Of a stretch of DNA of 64,000 nucleotides, positions 1-8,170 are shown piece by piece; positions within the stretch are counted from its first letter, which is position 1, and every line of letters begins with the position of its first letter. The position numbers were made by a program, and so were the translations under genes. Below the pieces are notes generated by a model. It had not been told where the DNA came from and ran no database searches. It saw only the letters and a list, made by a program, of their open reading frames with translations. The stretch is from Dyadobacter sp. UC 10 (GTDB taxonomy: Bacteria > Bacteroidota > Bacteroidia > Cytophagales > Spirosomataceae): NCBI RefSeq assembly GCF_008369915.1, contig NZ_VSRN01000001.1, positions 2,972,501 to 3,036,500 of the forward strand, in the 5' to 3' direction.

Positions 1-602
1 ATGCTGTTCAGGCTAAATGACGAGCCGAAAGTTGAAATGGGGATACCGTCAATGAATATACGGACTGAGCCGCCCGACATTCCGTTGAGGTTATAATTGA
101 CAGCCGAACCAAGACCGCCATTCTGTCTTACCCGCACGCCCACAGTCCTGTCCAGCAGTTCGTTCGTTTGAAAATTACGGGTGGCCACTGTCTTCGTTTC
201 GATCACATTGGCCGCAAAACCCTGTGTTTCTATCTCTTTCTTTTCGGTTTTCTGAACGATCTGAACTTCGTTGAGATCATGTGCAGATTTGATTACAGAC
301 AGCCCAAGTTCGTGGAATGTCTTGTGGACATGGAGTTTGTGGCTTTTAGCTTTGATCTCCACAGAAGTAATCAGCAACTCCTGATTTCCATAAGGAACAC
401 TTTTCAATTCGAAGGACCCGTCTGATTCAGAATGCGTTGCTATCTCGCTTCCTTTCAGCCGGACGGTCGCATATCCGACAGCCAAACCTTTTTCGTCTCT
501 GATCCGGCCTTTCAAAGTGGCCAGCTTGGGAGATGCCATCTGGGCAAAAGCGCTGAGATGAAGGAAGATTAATAATACTGAGTAGCGTAGCGGATTTCTC
601 AC
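1..602 (-). CDS. TonB-dependent receptor, N-terminal part (partial)
   Basis: This is the N-terminal 200 residues of an outer-membrane TonB-dependent transporter; the rest lies left of the window. The GTG at 602 is chosen because a stop codon sits directly upstream and it opens a clean signal peptide (MRNPLRYSVLLIFLHLSAFA). Next comes a carboxypeptidase-regulatory-like beta domain at about residues 28-105 (GRIRDEKG, then GYATVRLKG). From about residue 140 the start of the plug domain is visible (LLDRTVGVRVRQNGG, then GGSVRIFIDGIPI). The substrate cannot be told. It was missed by ATG-based ORF calling because of its GTG start. Confidence 0.85.
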   Translation of the reverse strand, partial: MRNPLRYSVLLIFLHLSAFAQMASPKLATLKGRIRDEKGLAVGYATVRLKGSEIATHSESDGSFELKSVPYGNQELLITSVEIKAKSHKLHVHKTFHELGLSVIKSAHDLNEVQIVQKTEKKEIETQGFAANVIETKTVATRNFQTNELLDRTVGVRVRQNGGLGSAVNYNLNGMSGGSVRIFIDGIPISTFGSSFSLNS

Positions 603-835
603 TTATTTAGACTAATTATATTGAGACAAAGATATATGTTCGCCGATCGCCGGAAATGACGCGAAAAGGAATATAAATGTCGTTAAAGGGAGAAATACCA
701 TGATTTGGGCCAGCTTGAATGCGTTACCGGTTGCGGAAGAGGGCGGGAAATGTTGCGGCGTGATCGTAAGGTTCGTATCAGGCAGTAACAACTTGCGGTT
801 ATGGTCTTTCACTATTCAAAAAACTATCTGCCAGC
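603..835. other. Divergent intergenic region, no gene seen
   Basis: This stretch separates the minus-strand TonB receptor from the plus-strand ABC permease and should hold both promoters. A 66-codon ORF on the minus strand has no recognizable features. No strong hairpin was seen. Confidence 0.4.
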
Positions 836-3241
836 ATGTTTCGTAACTATTTAAAGATAGCCTGGCGCAGTATCGCCGGTAACATCACTTACTCCGCAAT
901 CAACATTGGCGGGCTTGCAGTGGGGATGGCGGTCGCTATGTTGATCGGGCTGTGGATTTATGACGAACTCTCATTTAACAAATACCATCAAAACTACCCT
1001 CGGATTGCACGGCTCATGCAACAGCAAACGTTGGATGAAGAAATAAACACGGGCAATAACGTGCCGATACCCCTGTTCAAAGAGTTGCATAACAACTTTC
1101 ATTCAGATTTTAGTCATGTCGTGATTACTTCGTGGCTTCAAAGACATACACTGACTTACGGGGAATCGGGTTTTACAAAACCGGGTAACTTCATGTCTGT
1201 CGGTGCAGCGGAAATGCTGTCTCTGAAAATGATCAGCGGAAGTGCTTCCCTGAAAGATCCCGCAACGATCCTGCTTTCCGAATCGGTGGCGAAAGCGATA
1301 TTCCGGCAGGCCGATCCGGTGGATAAGATGATGAAGATCAATAAAGAACTGGATGTGAAAGTGGTGGGGGTTTATGAAGATATTCCTTACAACTCGGAGT
1401 TTCACGAGCTGGGATTTATCGCGCCATTCGATCTGTTCGTTTCGTCTACTCCCTGGGTGAAAGAGGCCATGGAAAACGATGAATGGGAAAGCAGTTCGTT
1501 CCAAATCCTGGTGCAGCTGACTGAGAATAGCGATTTGAATACAATTTCCAATAAAATCAGGGACATTAAAGTTAAAAAAGCGGATGAAAGTGAGCGAAAA
1601 TTTAAGCCACAAATCCTCCTGCATCCCATGAACCGCTGGCACCTGTATTCCGAATGGGAAAATGGAGTTAATGTGGGTGGACGAATTCAGTTTGTTTGGC
1701 TTTTTGGAATTATTGGCCTGTTTGTGCTGCTGCTGGCCTGCATTAATTTCATTAACCTGAGTACCGCGCGTTCCGAGAAACGCGCCAAAGAAGTGGGAAT
1801 CCGAAAAGCGATCGGCTCCGTAAGACTGCAACTGGTCGGCCAATTTTTCGGGGAATCATTGCTGGTGGTGTTCTTTGCCTTTTTCTTATCATTAGTACTC
1901 GCCCGGCTGGTCTTGCCAACATTCAATGCAATTGCAGACAAACAAATGCATATTCCCTGGGTCGACCCTGTTTTTCTTGTGAGCGGCCTCGTGTTCGCAC
2001 TGCTGACCGGACTCATTGCGGGCAGTTATCCCGCGTTCTATTTGTCCTCATTTCAGCCAGTTAAAGCACTCAAAGGTAAATGGACGCCGCTTGGATTGCG
2101 CGCGACGTTACCAAGAAAAATCCTCGTGGTTCTTCAATTCACAGTTTCTATCACACTGATCATCGGCACGGTGGTGGTTTACAGACAAATCCTGCACGCC
2201 AAAAACCGGCCTATCGGCTACAACCGGCAGGGACTTGTGACTATACTGACAAATAGCAGGGACATTCACACGCATTTCGACGCTGCTTTGGATGATCTTG
2301 TAAAAACCGGAAGTGTAATATCAATAGCGGAATCGGCCGCTCCGCCTACTGAAGTATTTTCAGCAAATGTAGGCTTCAACTGGAAAGGCAAAGATCCTGG
2401 CCTGCAGTCTGAGTTTGCTACCATAGGTGTTTCACATGATTTTGGCAAAACAGTGGGCTGGCAGTTTACCGCAGGGCGCGATTTTACCAAAACTCTATCC
2501 AGTGACTCTGCGGGATTTGTGGTAAATGAAGCCGCAGTGAAGTTTATGGGCCTCGGAAAACAGAACCTGAATGATGTGATCGGAGAAACGGTAACCTGGG
2601 ACGGAAGGCGTTTTCAGATTATTGGTGTGATCAGGGATATGATTATGGAATCGCCTTACGATCCGGTGAAAAAGTCCATCTTTTTCATCCATCCGAAAGG
2701 CGGCCGCTTTATAACGGCCAGATTAAACCCGGCTGCGAATGCACCGGCGGCTTTAAAACACATCGAGGCCGTATTTAAAAAATACAGCCCCGACTCTCCG
2801 TTCAGTTACCAGTTTGCGGACCAGGAATTTGCATTAAAGTTTGCCGCTGAAGAAAGGATCAGCAAGCTGGCTACGGTATTTACAGGTCTGGCTATTTTCA
2901 TCAGTTGCCTTGGACTTTTTGGAATGGCGTCATTCATTGCCGAGCAGCGTACGAAAGAAATAGGCATCCGTAAAGTGCTTGGCGCATCCGTTGCCAACCT
3001 GTGGCAGCTGCTTTCCGGCGATTTTGTAATTCTGGTAGTCGTTTCTTGCTTGTTGGCCACGCCTATTGCCTGGTATATGATGGATCGCTGGCTGGAAAAG
3101 TATACGTACCATACCCAGATTTCATGGTGGATTTTTGCGTTGGCCAGTTTAGGAACGCTCGCGATTACCTTGGTAACAGTAAGCTATCAGGCCATTCGTA
3201 CTGCATTGCTCGATCCCGTCAAAAGTTTGAGGGGCGAATAA
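836..3241 (+). CDS. ABC transporter permease, MacB/FtsX family
   Basis: An 801-residue inner-membrane permease of the type common in Bacteroidota, where many paralogues start with a similar MFRNYLKIAWRS. It has an N-terminal membrane helix at about 20-42, then a MacB-type periplasmic core domain. A first FtsX block follows at about 285-415, with the cytoplasmic coupling motif EKRAKEVGIRKAIGS. After a second periplasmic core comes a second FtsX block at about 680-795 (EQRTKEIGIRKVLGAS). This duplicated architecture is complete for the family. Such proteins pair with a LolD/MacB-like ATPase for lipoprotein, peptide or drug export, but no ATPase gene is adjacent. Substrate unknown. Confidence 0.9.
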   Translation: MFRNYLKIAWRSIAGNITYSAINIGGLAVGMAVAMLIGLWIYDELSFNKYHQNYPRIARLMQQQTLDEEINTGNNVPIPLFKELHNNFHSDFSHVVITSWLQRHTLTYGESGFTKPGNFMSVGAAEMLSLKMISGSASLKDPATILLSESVAKAIFRQADPVDKMMKINKELDVKVVGVYEDIPYNSEFHELGFIAPFDLFVSSTPWVKEAMENDEWESSSFQILVQLTENSDLNTISNKIRDIKVKKADESERKFKPQILLHPMNRWHLYSEWENGVNVGGRIQFVWLFGIIGLFVLLLACINFINLSTARSEKRAKEVGIRKAIGSVRLQLVGQFFGESLLVVFFAFFLSLVLARLVLPTFNAIADKQMHIPWVDPVFLVSGLVFALLTGLIAGSYPAFYLSSFQPVKALKGKWTPLGLRATLPRKILVVLQFTVSITLIIGTVVVYRQILHAKNRPIGYNRQGLVTILTNSRDIHTHFDAALDDLVKTGSVISIAESAAPPTEVFSANVGFNWKGKDPGLQSEFATIGVSHDFGKTVGWQFTAGRDFTKTLSSDSAGFVVNEAAVKFMGLGKQNLNDVIGETVTWDGRRFQIIGVIRDMIMESPYDPVKKSIFFIHPKGGRFITARLNPAANAPAALKHIEAVFKKYSPDSPFSYQFADQEFALKFAAEERISKLATVFTGLAIFISCLGLFGMASFIAEQRTKEIGIRKVLGASVANLWQLLSGDFVILVVVSCLLATPIAWYMMDRWLEKYTYHTQISWWIFALASLGTLAITLVTVSYQAIRTALLDPVKSLRGE

Positions 3242-3261
3242 GGCCAGCCGCTGAATGTTAC

Positions 3262-4083
3262 TTACTTTCCGAAAAGCAGGCCTGCGGTCACTTCCAGCCT
3301 TCCGAGACCTTCGAACTCGTCCTTTCTGAGTTTGATGGTTTCTTTCCGGCCACCCGATTCCACATTGATTTTGGTGATAGTACTACTCAGCCACGCCAGG
3401 TTTAAAAACGCTTTGGCCGATTTGGCAACTCTGAAAGCATATCCCGCTTCCAGGCCCGCGCCAAGCGTGCCGCCCGTGATATGGAGGTCAGTTCCCAGGG
3501 ATGTGAGTTGGTCGAGGTAGGATTGATAACCCAGATTAACCCCCAGGGAAATTTCATTATCTGACCGGAGTACAAGTCGATTGAGAGCCGAAATAGCGAT
3601 GTAATGCATTTTAACCTTATCCTCAAAATCCGTGTCCTTGTACTGATAAGCGTTAAAGTTGTATTTAACACCCAAACCAAGCGGCTCGGAAATGAAATAG
3701 TGTATGTCGCCGCCCAGTGTGTAGCCGGATTTCATTTTGGTAAGATAATCTTTTACACCGGGGGCCACCTGGTCGCTGACCCGGGCAATGCGCCTTGAGT
3801 AACCGCCTTGTAACCGATACTGCCACCGGGTAAAGCCTGCCTCCCCCACATTTCTGACGCGTGTTTTATACAGACCCATCCGCTTTTCAGCAATGGAGTC
3901 GCTTGCTATCAGCGTGTTGGCTGATACTCCTTCCTTGATATAGTTGAAATAAACGTAACCGTCGCGTTCACGTGTTATTTTGCAAAAAATAGAATCACCG
4001 GCGGTTGTGACGATAAGATCCTGTGCCAGGCTACTGCCGGCCCGCATCAGGCAGACGAGCAAAATGAGTAATATTTGTTTCAT
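3262..4083 (-). CDS. Exported hypothetical protein, probable outer-membrane beta-barrel
   Basis: 273 residues with a signal peptide (MKQILLILLVCLMRAGSSLAQ). Residues 22-70 (DLIVTTAGDSIFCKITRERDG) resemble the short beta module often found before small barrels in Bacteroidota. From about residue 85 there are alternating amphipathic strands with many Gly, Tyr and aromatic ends, as in an eight- to ten-stranded barrel. It ends in a hydrophobic strand and LLFGK. It lies 9 bp downstream of a lipoprotein gene on the same strand, so the two are probably cotranscribed. It converges with the ABC permease gene. No family was recognized with certainty. Confidence 0.65.
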   Translation of the reverse strand: MKQILLILLVCLMRAGSSLAQDLIVTTAGDSIFCKITRERDGYVYFNYIKEGVSANTLIASDSIAEKRMGLYKTRVRNVGEAGFTRWQYRLQGGYSRRIARVSDQVAPGVKDYLTKMKSGYTLGGDIHYFISEPLGLGVKYNFNAYQYKDTDFEDKVKMHYIAISALNRLVLRSDNEISLGVNLGYQSYLDQLTSLGTDLHITGGTLGAGLEAGYAFRVAKSAKAFLNLAWLSSTITKINVESGGRKETIKLRKDEFEGLGRLEVTAGLLFGK

Positions 4084-4092
4084 GGAAGGGGG

Positions 4093-4806
4093 CTATTTGC
4101 GTTTGCTGAAATATTCACGTTTGCCGGTAGGACCATCTACAATATCCAGGGTAGGGCGGCCTACCAGTACGCCCATGCCAATTCCGCAGCGTAAATAGTA
4201 TGTCCGGCCGATTTTGAACTCCACGGGGACGGAAGCCTTCGATTCGGTTTTGGCCCACAACTCGTAAGCTCCCTGGCTGCGGATCTCGATTTTTTGGCGG
4301 AATTTGTTGGTTACCCGGCAAATGACCGAGTCTCCCATGCTGACGTTATACGATACAAAAGCCCCGGCGCCACCGTTCCGGTACACATAAAGAATGGCGT
4401 GGTCGATCAGCGAGTCGGTTTCAACTTCTGCTTGCCGGAAAATACTGATTTGGTCCTGGCTGAGGCGCAATACTTCGGCGGTAATCCGGTGGCACGAGCT
4501 CATGAAGTTAGGCGTTTTGTGTTCGGTGACACGGATTGCGTTCCCGCCCGATTTTCTGGCTTCTTCTTTTGCCTTTTCCAATACTACCGAAAAGCTGCAG
4601 TTTGTAGTCATACCGGCATCGCCTACATGCACCGTACCGAGCAGTTCGGCCCCGGCTGGTGCGTCGGTTTCCTCGGGGATTGTCCATACCTCTTCCTTAA
4701 AATGGAGCGGCGGATATTTTTGTGCAATGTTGGTCCGGATTTTAGGGGCGCACCCGGCAAAAAGTAATGTGCAGACAGCAACTGCCGCAAGGAATTTGGT
4801 AAACAT
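4093..4806 (-). CDS. Putative lipoprotein
   Basis: 237 residues beginning with a lipoprotein signal (MFTKFLAAVAVCTLLFAGC, lipobox LFAGC, Cys 19). The middle (GTVHVGDAGMTTNC, then AKEEARKSGGNAIRV) resembles the YbjQ/heavy-metal-binding-like fold seen in many small Bacteroidota lipoproteins. The C-terminal half is predicted beta-rich (GRTYYLRCGIGMGVLVGRP). It is the first gene of a likely two-gene unit with the probable barrel protein downstream, which suggests a shared envelope role. Function not known. Confidence 0.65.
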   Translation of the reverse strand: MFTKFLAAVAVCTLLFAGCAPKIRTNIAQKYPPLHFKEEVWTIPEETDAPAGAELLGTVHVGDAGMTTNCSFSVVLEKAKEEARKSGGNAIRVTEHKTPNFMSSCHRITAEVLRLSQDQISIFRQAEVETDSLIDHAILYVYRNGGAGAFVSYNVSMGDSVICRVTNKFRQKIEIRSQGAYELWAKTESKASVPVEFKIGRTYYLRCGIGMGVLVGRPTLDIVDGPTGKREYFSKRK

Positions 4807-5022
4807 TTACTGATAGATAAAGAGATAAAAGGGTGATTTTGTAACCAAAAATACACAAATGATTGAGGCAGTTATTTATTTGTGTCAAATTAATTTTAAA
4901 CAAATAATTCTAGTTATTCTTTTTATGGTACCAGTCACTTTAATGGAAATCCGATCGTGCAGAAGGGTAAGGTTCGTGCACAAACTTCTTTGAAACTGAG
5001 AACAACCAAACTGACCCTTAGC

Positions 5023-6669
5023 ATGAAATATATGCCGCTGATGTTCCTCCTGTGCTTTGCATCCGCTATCAATGCCCAGCAAAAAACTCCTCTCGGGAAT
5101 GTAGTGATATCATCTGAAAAAGGTGAAACGAGAATATATGAAGAGAATAGTCAACTGCGGATGAACGTATCGCCAAAGGATGTCCGCAAATATAAAACCG
5201 CCGGCCTGGTCCGGTACAGCGACTTTGGTGCGAAAGCCGATGGTAAAACGGACGATATTAATGCAATTGCTGCAACACACGCATTTGCCAATGCGCACGG
5301 TTTGCGGGTAAAAGCCGACGATAATGCTACCTACTATATTAGCGGAAAGGAGCGCACAGCTGTAATCCGGACCGATACTGATTTTGGTAAGGCGGCATTT
5401 ATCATTGACGATACCGAAGTGCAAAATCGCCATGCGGCCGTTTTTACAGTCAGTTCAGCGCTCAAACCGTTTAACCTTCAAGCGGTAACTTCACTTAAAC
5501 GGAACCAGGAAAAAATCGATGCGTCCTTGCCTGGCCCCTGTCTGATCACGGTCACGAATGCCAATGTAAAGCAATACATCCGGTTTGGGCTGAACCAGAA
5601 TAATGGATCGTCACAGACTGACATTTTTGTAGTTGATAAAAATGGTAAGGTGGATATGAATGCACCGATCATCTGGGATTTTGATCAGATCACAGAAATT
5701 ACCGCCCTCCCTATTGATGAAAATCCGCTGAAAATCACAGGCGGACGTTTCACCACCATTGCCAATAAAGCTGAATCGAAGTATACCTATTATAACCGTA
5801 ACATCGCGATCAGGCGTTCAAATGTGATTGTCGATGGGCTGGAACACCGCATTACGGGCGAAGGCGATCATGGAGCACCTTATGGAGGTTTCATCAATAT
5901 CGGCGACTGCTCTTATGTGACGGTCAAAAATACCGTGCTGACCGGACATAAGACTTACAGCACCATCGGCGCGGCCGGAAAGCCCGTCACAATGGGTACT
6001 TACGACCTTTCGGTTAACCGTGCGCTCAATGTTTCCTTTGTGAATTGCACCCAAACCAATGACATTAACGACAATACGTACTGGGGTATCCTCGGTTCCA
6101 ACTTCTGCAAAAACCTGCTTTACGACCATTGTACGCTTTCCCGGTTTGACGCCCATCAGGGTGTAGCCAATGCCACGATCCGCAACTCTACGCTGGGGCA
6201 TATGGGGATCAATGCGATTGGCAGCGGAATGTTACTGGTGGAAAATTCGACTATCAGGGGCAGGAGCATCGTCAACCTTCGTTCCGACTACGGCAGTACC
6301 TGGCAGGGAGAACTGGTGATCCGCAATTGTGTCTTTGTGCCTGCAAACGGAAAGCCGGGCAATGTTTCTCTGATCAGCGGATCGTACTCAGGGCAGCATG
6401 ATTTCGGGTATACCTGCTATATGCCTCAAAAAATCACCATTGAAAACCTGCGGATCGAAGACTCGCAGCATCCTGAAAATTATCAGGGCCCGGCTATTTT
6501 CACCAACTTCAACCCGGAAATGAAGGATGACTCTTACCAGGAGAAATTTCCCTATGTAAAAACCAGAGAGGTTGTATTAAGGAATGTAACAACCGCCAGC
6601 GGCAAGGCAGTGCGGGTTAGCGATAACACTTTTATGTTTAAGGATGTAAGGATTGAGGGGATTAAATGA
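5023..6669 (+). CDS. Secreted right-handed beta-helix protein (pectate-lyase-like fold)
   Basis: 548 residues from the ATG at 5023. An upstream in-frame ATG at 4957 exists, but 5023 opens directly into a signal peptide (MKYMPLMFLLCFASAINAQ). Residues 65-120 (DFGAKADGKTDDINAI) match the N-terminal signature of pectate_lyase_3/parallel beta-helix proteins. The remainder is a ladder of short beta repeats with Asn and Gly turns (VTVKNTVLTGHKTYS, LYDHCTLSRFDAHQG). Such proteins bind or cleave polysaccharides. The substrate cannot be inferred, and no catalytic residues were assigned. It stands alone and converges with the next gene. Confidence 0.75.
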   Translation: MKYMPLMFLLCFASAINAQQKTPLGNVVISSEKGETRIYEENSQLRMNVSPKDVRKYKTAGLVRYSDFGAKADGKTDDINAIAATHAFANAHGLRVKADDNATYYISGKERTAVIRTDTDFGKAAFIIDDTEVQNRHAAVFTVSSALKPFNLQAVTSLKRNQEKIDASLPGPCLITVTNANVKQYIRFGLNQNNGSSQTDIFVVDKNGKVDMNAPIIWDFDQITEITALPIDENPLKITGGRFTTIANKAESKYTYYNRNIAIRRSNVIVDGLEHRITGEGDHGAPYGGFINIGDCSYVTVKNTVLTGHKTYSTIGAAGKPVTMGTYDLSVNRALNVSFVNCTQTNDINDNTYWGILGSNFCKNLLYDHCTLSRFDAHQGVANATIRNSTLGHMGINAIGSGMLLVENSTIRGRSIVNLRSDYGSTWQGELVIRNCVFVPANGKPGNVSLISGSYSGQHDFGYTCYMPQKITIENLRIEDSQHPENYQGPAIFTNFNPEMKDDSYQEKFPYVKTREVVLRNVTTASGKAVRVSDNTFMFKDVRIEGIK

Positions 6670-6705
6670 GCGTAATATTCCGATTGATTCTTCGCCAAAT
6701 ATTTT

Positions 6706-7764
6706 TCAGGTATTTGCAAAAAGCAGATGCAACTTTTGTTGTAATACGTTTCGGTCGGGTAGTTGTGTTTTATATTCTGCGACCAGTGCAGGGGAAAGAT
6801 TTCTGCTCAGGGCATATTCGACAACTTCTGAATCTTTGTCTTTACAAAGCAAAATTCCGATACTGGGATTTTCATTATCCTTTTTAACATCGCGGTCCAA
6901 AGCTTCCAGGTAGAAGTTCAATTGGCCCAAATGTTCGGGTTTGAATTTGTCCGCTTTTAACTCAAAGGCAACCAAGCACTGTAAACCACGATGATAAAAA
7001 AGTAAATCTAGTTTAAAGTCGCTATTTCCAACTTGAAGGCGATATTCTTCCCCTATAAAAAGAAAATCCCTTCCTAGCTCCAGAATAAAGCTCTTCATCT
7101 GACTAATAATCGCTTTCTGAAGTGTGGTTTCTTCGTGAGGCTCGGGAATGTTCAAAAATTCCAGAATATAACTGTCCTTAAATACATTGCTGAGATCCTG
7201 TTTTAGTTCTTTCAACGCGGGAGGATGATTGTAGTTACCTAGCATGACCCGTTCGAATGTTCCACTATTAATTTGTCTCTCCAGCTGTTTTACAGAGTAT
7301 CGTTCCTGAATGCAAAGACGCAAATAATATTCCCGCTCTTCCTCTGTTTTAGCTCTCGACAGCAATATCAAATGGTGCGTCCAGCTAAGTTGTGTTAGTA
7401 ACGAATCTCTTATACCTCCATTTTCAAATTGTGTCATCGCCGATGACACAATTTCATTCACTTTTTCATTGCCTTGTTTGGGAGGAGCTGAAAGTATTTT
7501 ACTGCTGGCATAGGTTTCATAAAATTGTTTCATTCTGTACAAACCACGCCGACTGAAACCCTTTAATTCCGGGTGACTTACTTTCAGGTAATTTGCCAGT
7601 TCATCTACGGTTTTTTCACCCCACGAAGCAGCTTCTATTTTGCTACTAATATGTTGCCCAATAAGCCAATAGAGATTGATAAGCGCGGTGTTAACCGATT
7701 GGATAGCGTTTTCCCTGGCGTAGTGGATTAGCTCAATAATATCGGAAAATCTGTTCTCAGGCAT
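6706..7764 (-). CDS. PDDEXK nuclease domain protein, DUF1016/YhcG family
   Basis: 352 residues, the usual length for the YhcG (DUF1016) family. The N-terminal half (about 1-150) is the DUF1016_N helical domain, with the typical IHYARENAIQSVNTALINLYWLIGQ-like start and GFSRRGLYRMKQFY. The C-terminal half is a PD-(D/E)XK nuclease fold, with DLLFYHRGLQCLVAFELK giving the D and ExK elements, then QLNFYLEALDRD. Members are often carried on mobile DNA or near restriction systems. Here it stands alone, and the 37-bp gap to the convergent beta-helix gene is tight. Cellular role unproven for the family. Confidence 0.88.
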   Translation of the reverse strand: MPENRFSDIIELIHYARENAIQSVNTALINLYWLIGQHISSKIEAASWGEKTVDELANYLKVSHPELKGFSRRGLYRMKQFYETYASSKILSAPPKQGNEKVNEIVSSAMTQFENGGIRDSLLTQLSWTHHLILLSRAKTEEEREYYLRLCIQERYSVKQLERQINSGTFERVMLGNYNHPPALKELKQDLSNVFKDSYILEFLNIPEPHEETTLQKAIISQMKSFILELGRDFLFIGEEYRLQVGNSDFKLDLLFYHRGLQCLVAFELKADKFKPEHLGQLNFYLEALDRDVKKDNENPSIGILLCKDKDSEVVEYALSRNLSPALVAEYKTQLPDRNVLQQKLHLLFANT

Positions 7765-7906
7765 AGTGCGTTGTTTTGTCTGGTGAAAACTAAACGATTT
7801 GGGCTTAATGGTTACAAACTTGCACGAAACACGATCGCCGCAACTCTACTTGCACACATCAGCGGAAATTTCGAACAAATTTCTTTTTTCTTCAAATATT
7901 AAAAGT

Positions 7907-7916
7907 TTACTTTGTC
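7907..7916 (+). promoter_or_regulatory. Possible promoter -7 box before the leader ORF
   Basis: A TTTACTTTG-like sequence resembles the Bacteroidota -7 consensus (TAnnTTTG) with one base missing. It lies about 70 bp before the leader ORF at 7988. No convincing -33 TTG was fixed, so this is tentative. Confidence 0.25.
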
Positions 7917-7987
7917 TATCAAATTAATAGGATACTCTGTTAGCCACCAACAGAGATAACTCTTTTAAGTATTTATCATATCTACTT

Positions 7988-8077
7988 ATGAATGCACATT
8001 CAGAACGGATAATTTTTGCGAAGATCATGGTGGCTCCTATCTGCATTTTACCGGCACCGCTTGGTCGCTGTTGTTGA
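7988..8077 (+). CDS. Short leader peptide ending in Arg-Cys-Cys
   Basis: A 29-codon ORF beginning MNAHSERIIFAKIMVAP and ending LPAPLGRCC before TGA. It lies 93 bp upstream of the arylsulfatase gene, inside what must be its 5' leader. The hydrophobic core followed by tandem cysteine codons directly before the stop looks like a translation-sensing leader peptide. Stalling at the Cys codons under cysteine limitation would report sulfur status, which fits a sulfatase downstream. The ORF is open in frame with ordinary codons. That it is translated and regulatory is inference. Confidence 0.6.
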   Translation: MNAHSERIIFAKIMVAPICILPAPLGRCC

Positions 8078-8109
8078 TCCTGCATGGGTCTGCACACCGT
8101 CGCACATTT

Positions 8110-8158
8110 AACTCTTGAGGCGTCTTCTCAGGGCGCGTCCTCTGTTACATTTTTTTAA
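8110..8158 (+). promoter_or_regulatory. Possible attenuator hairpin between leader ORF and arylsulfatase
   Basis: Between the leader stop and the sulfatase start lies an imperfect hairpin: GAGG and CG at about 8115-8121 can pair with CG and CCTC at about 8136-8143. A T-rich run (ATTTTTTT) follows at 8150-8157. This arrangement is compatible with transcription attenuation controlled by the leader peptide. The stem is short, and alternative pairings were not computed. Confidence 0.3.
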
Positions 8159-8170
8159 GCTACTCTTCCT

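Noticed and set aside
1103-1843. 246-codon ORF on the minus strand inside the ABC permease gene
   Set aside because: It is antisense to a complete, conserved FtsX-type permease and has the Cys/His/Phe-rich composition of a shadow frame.
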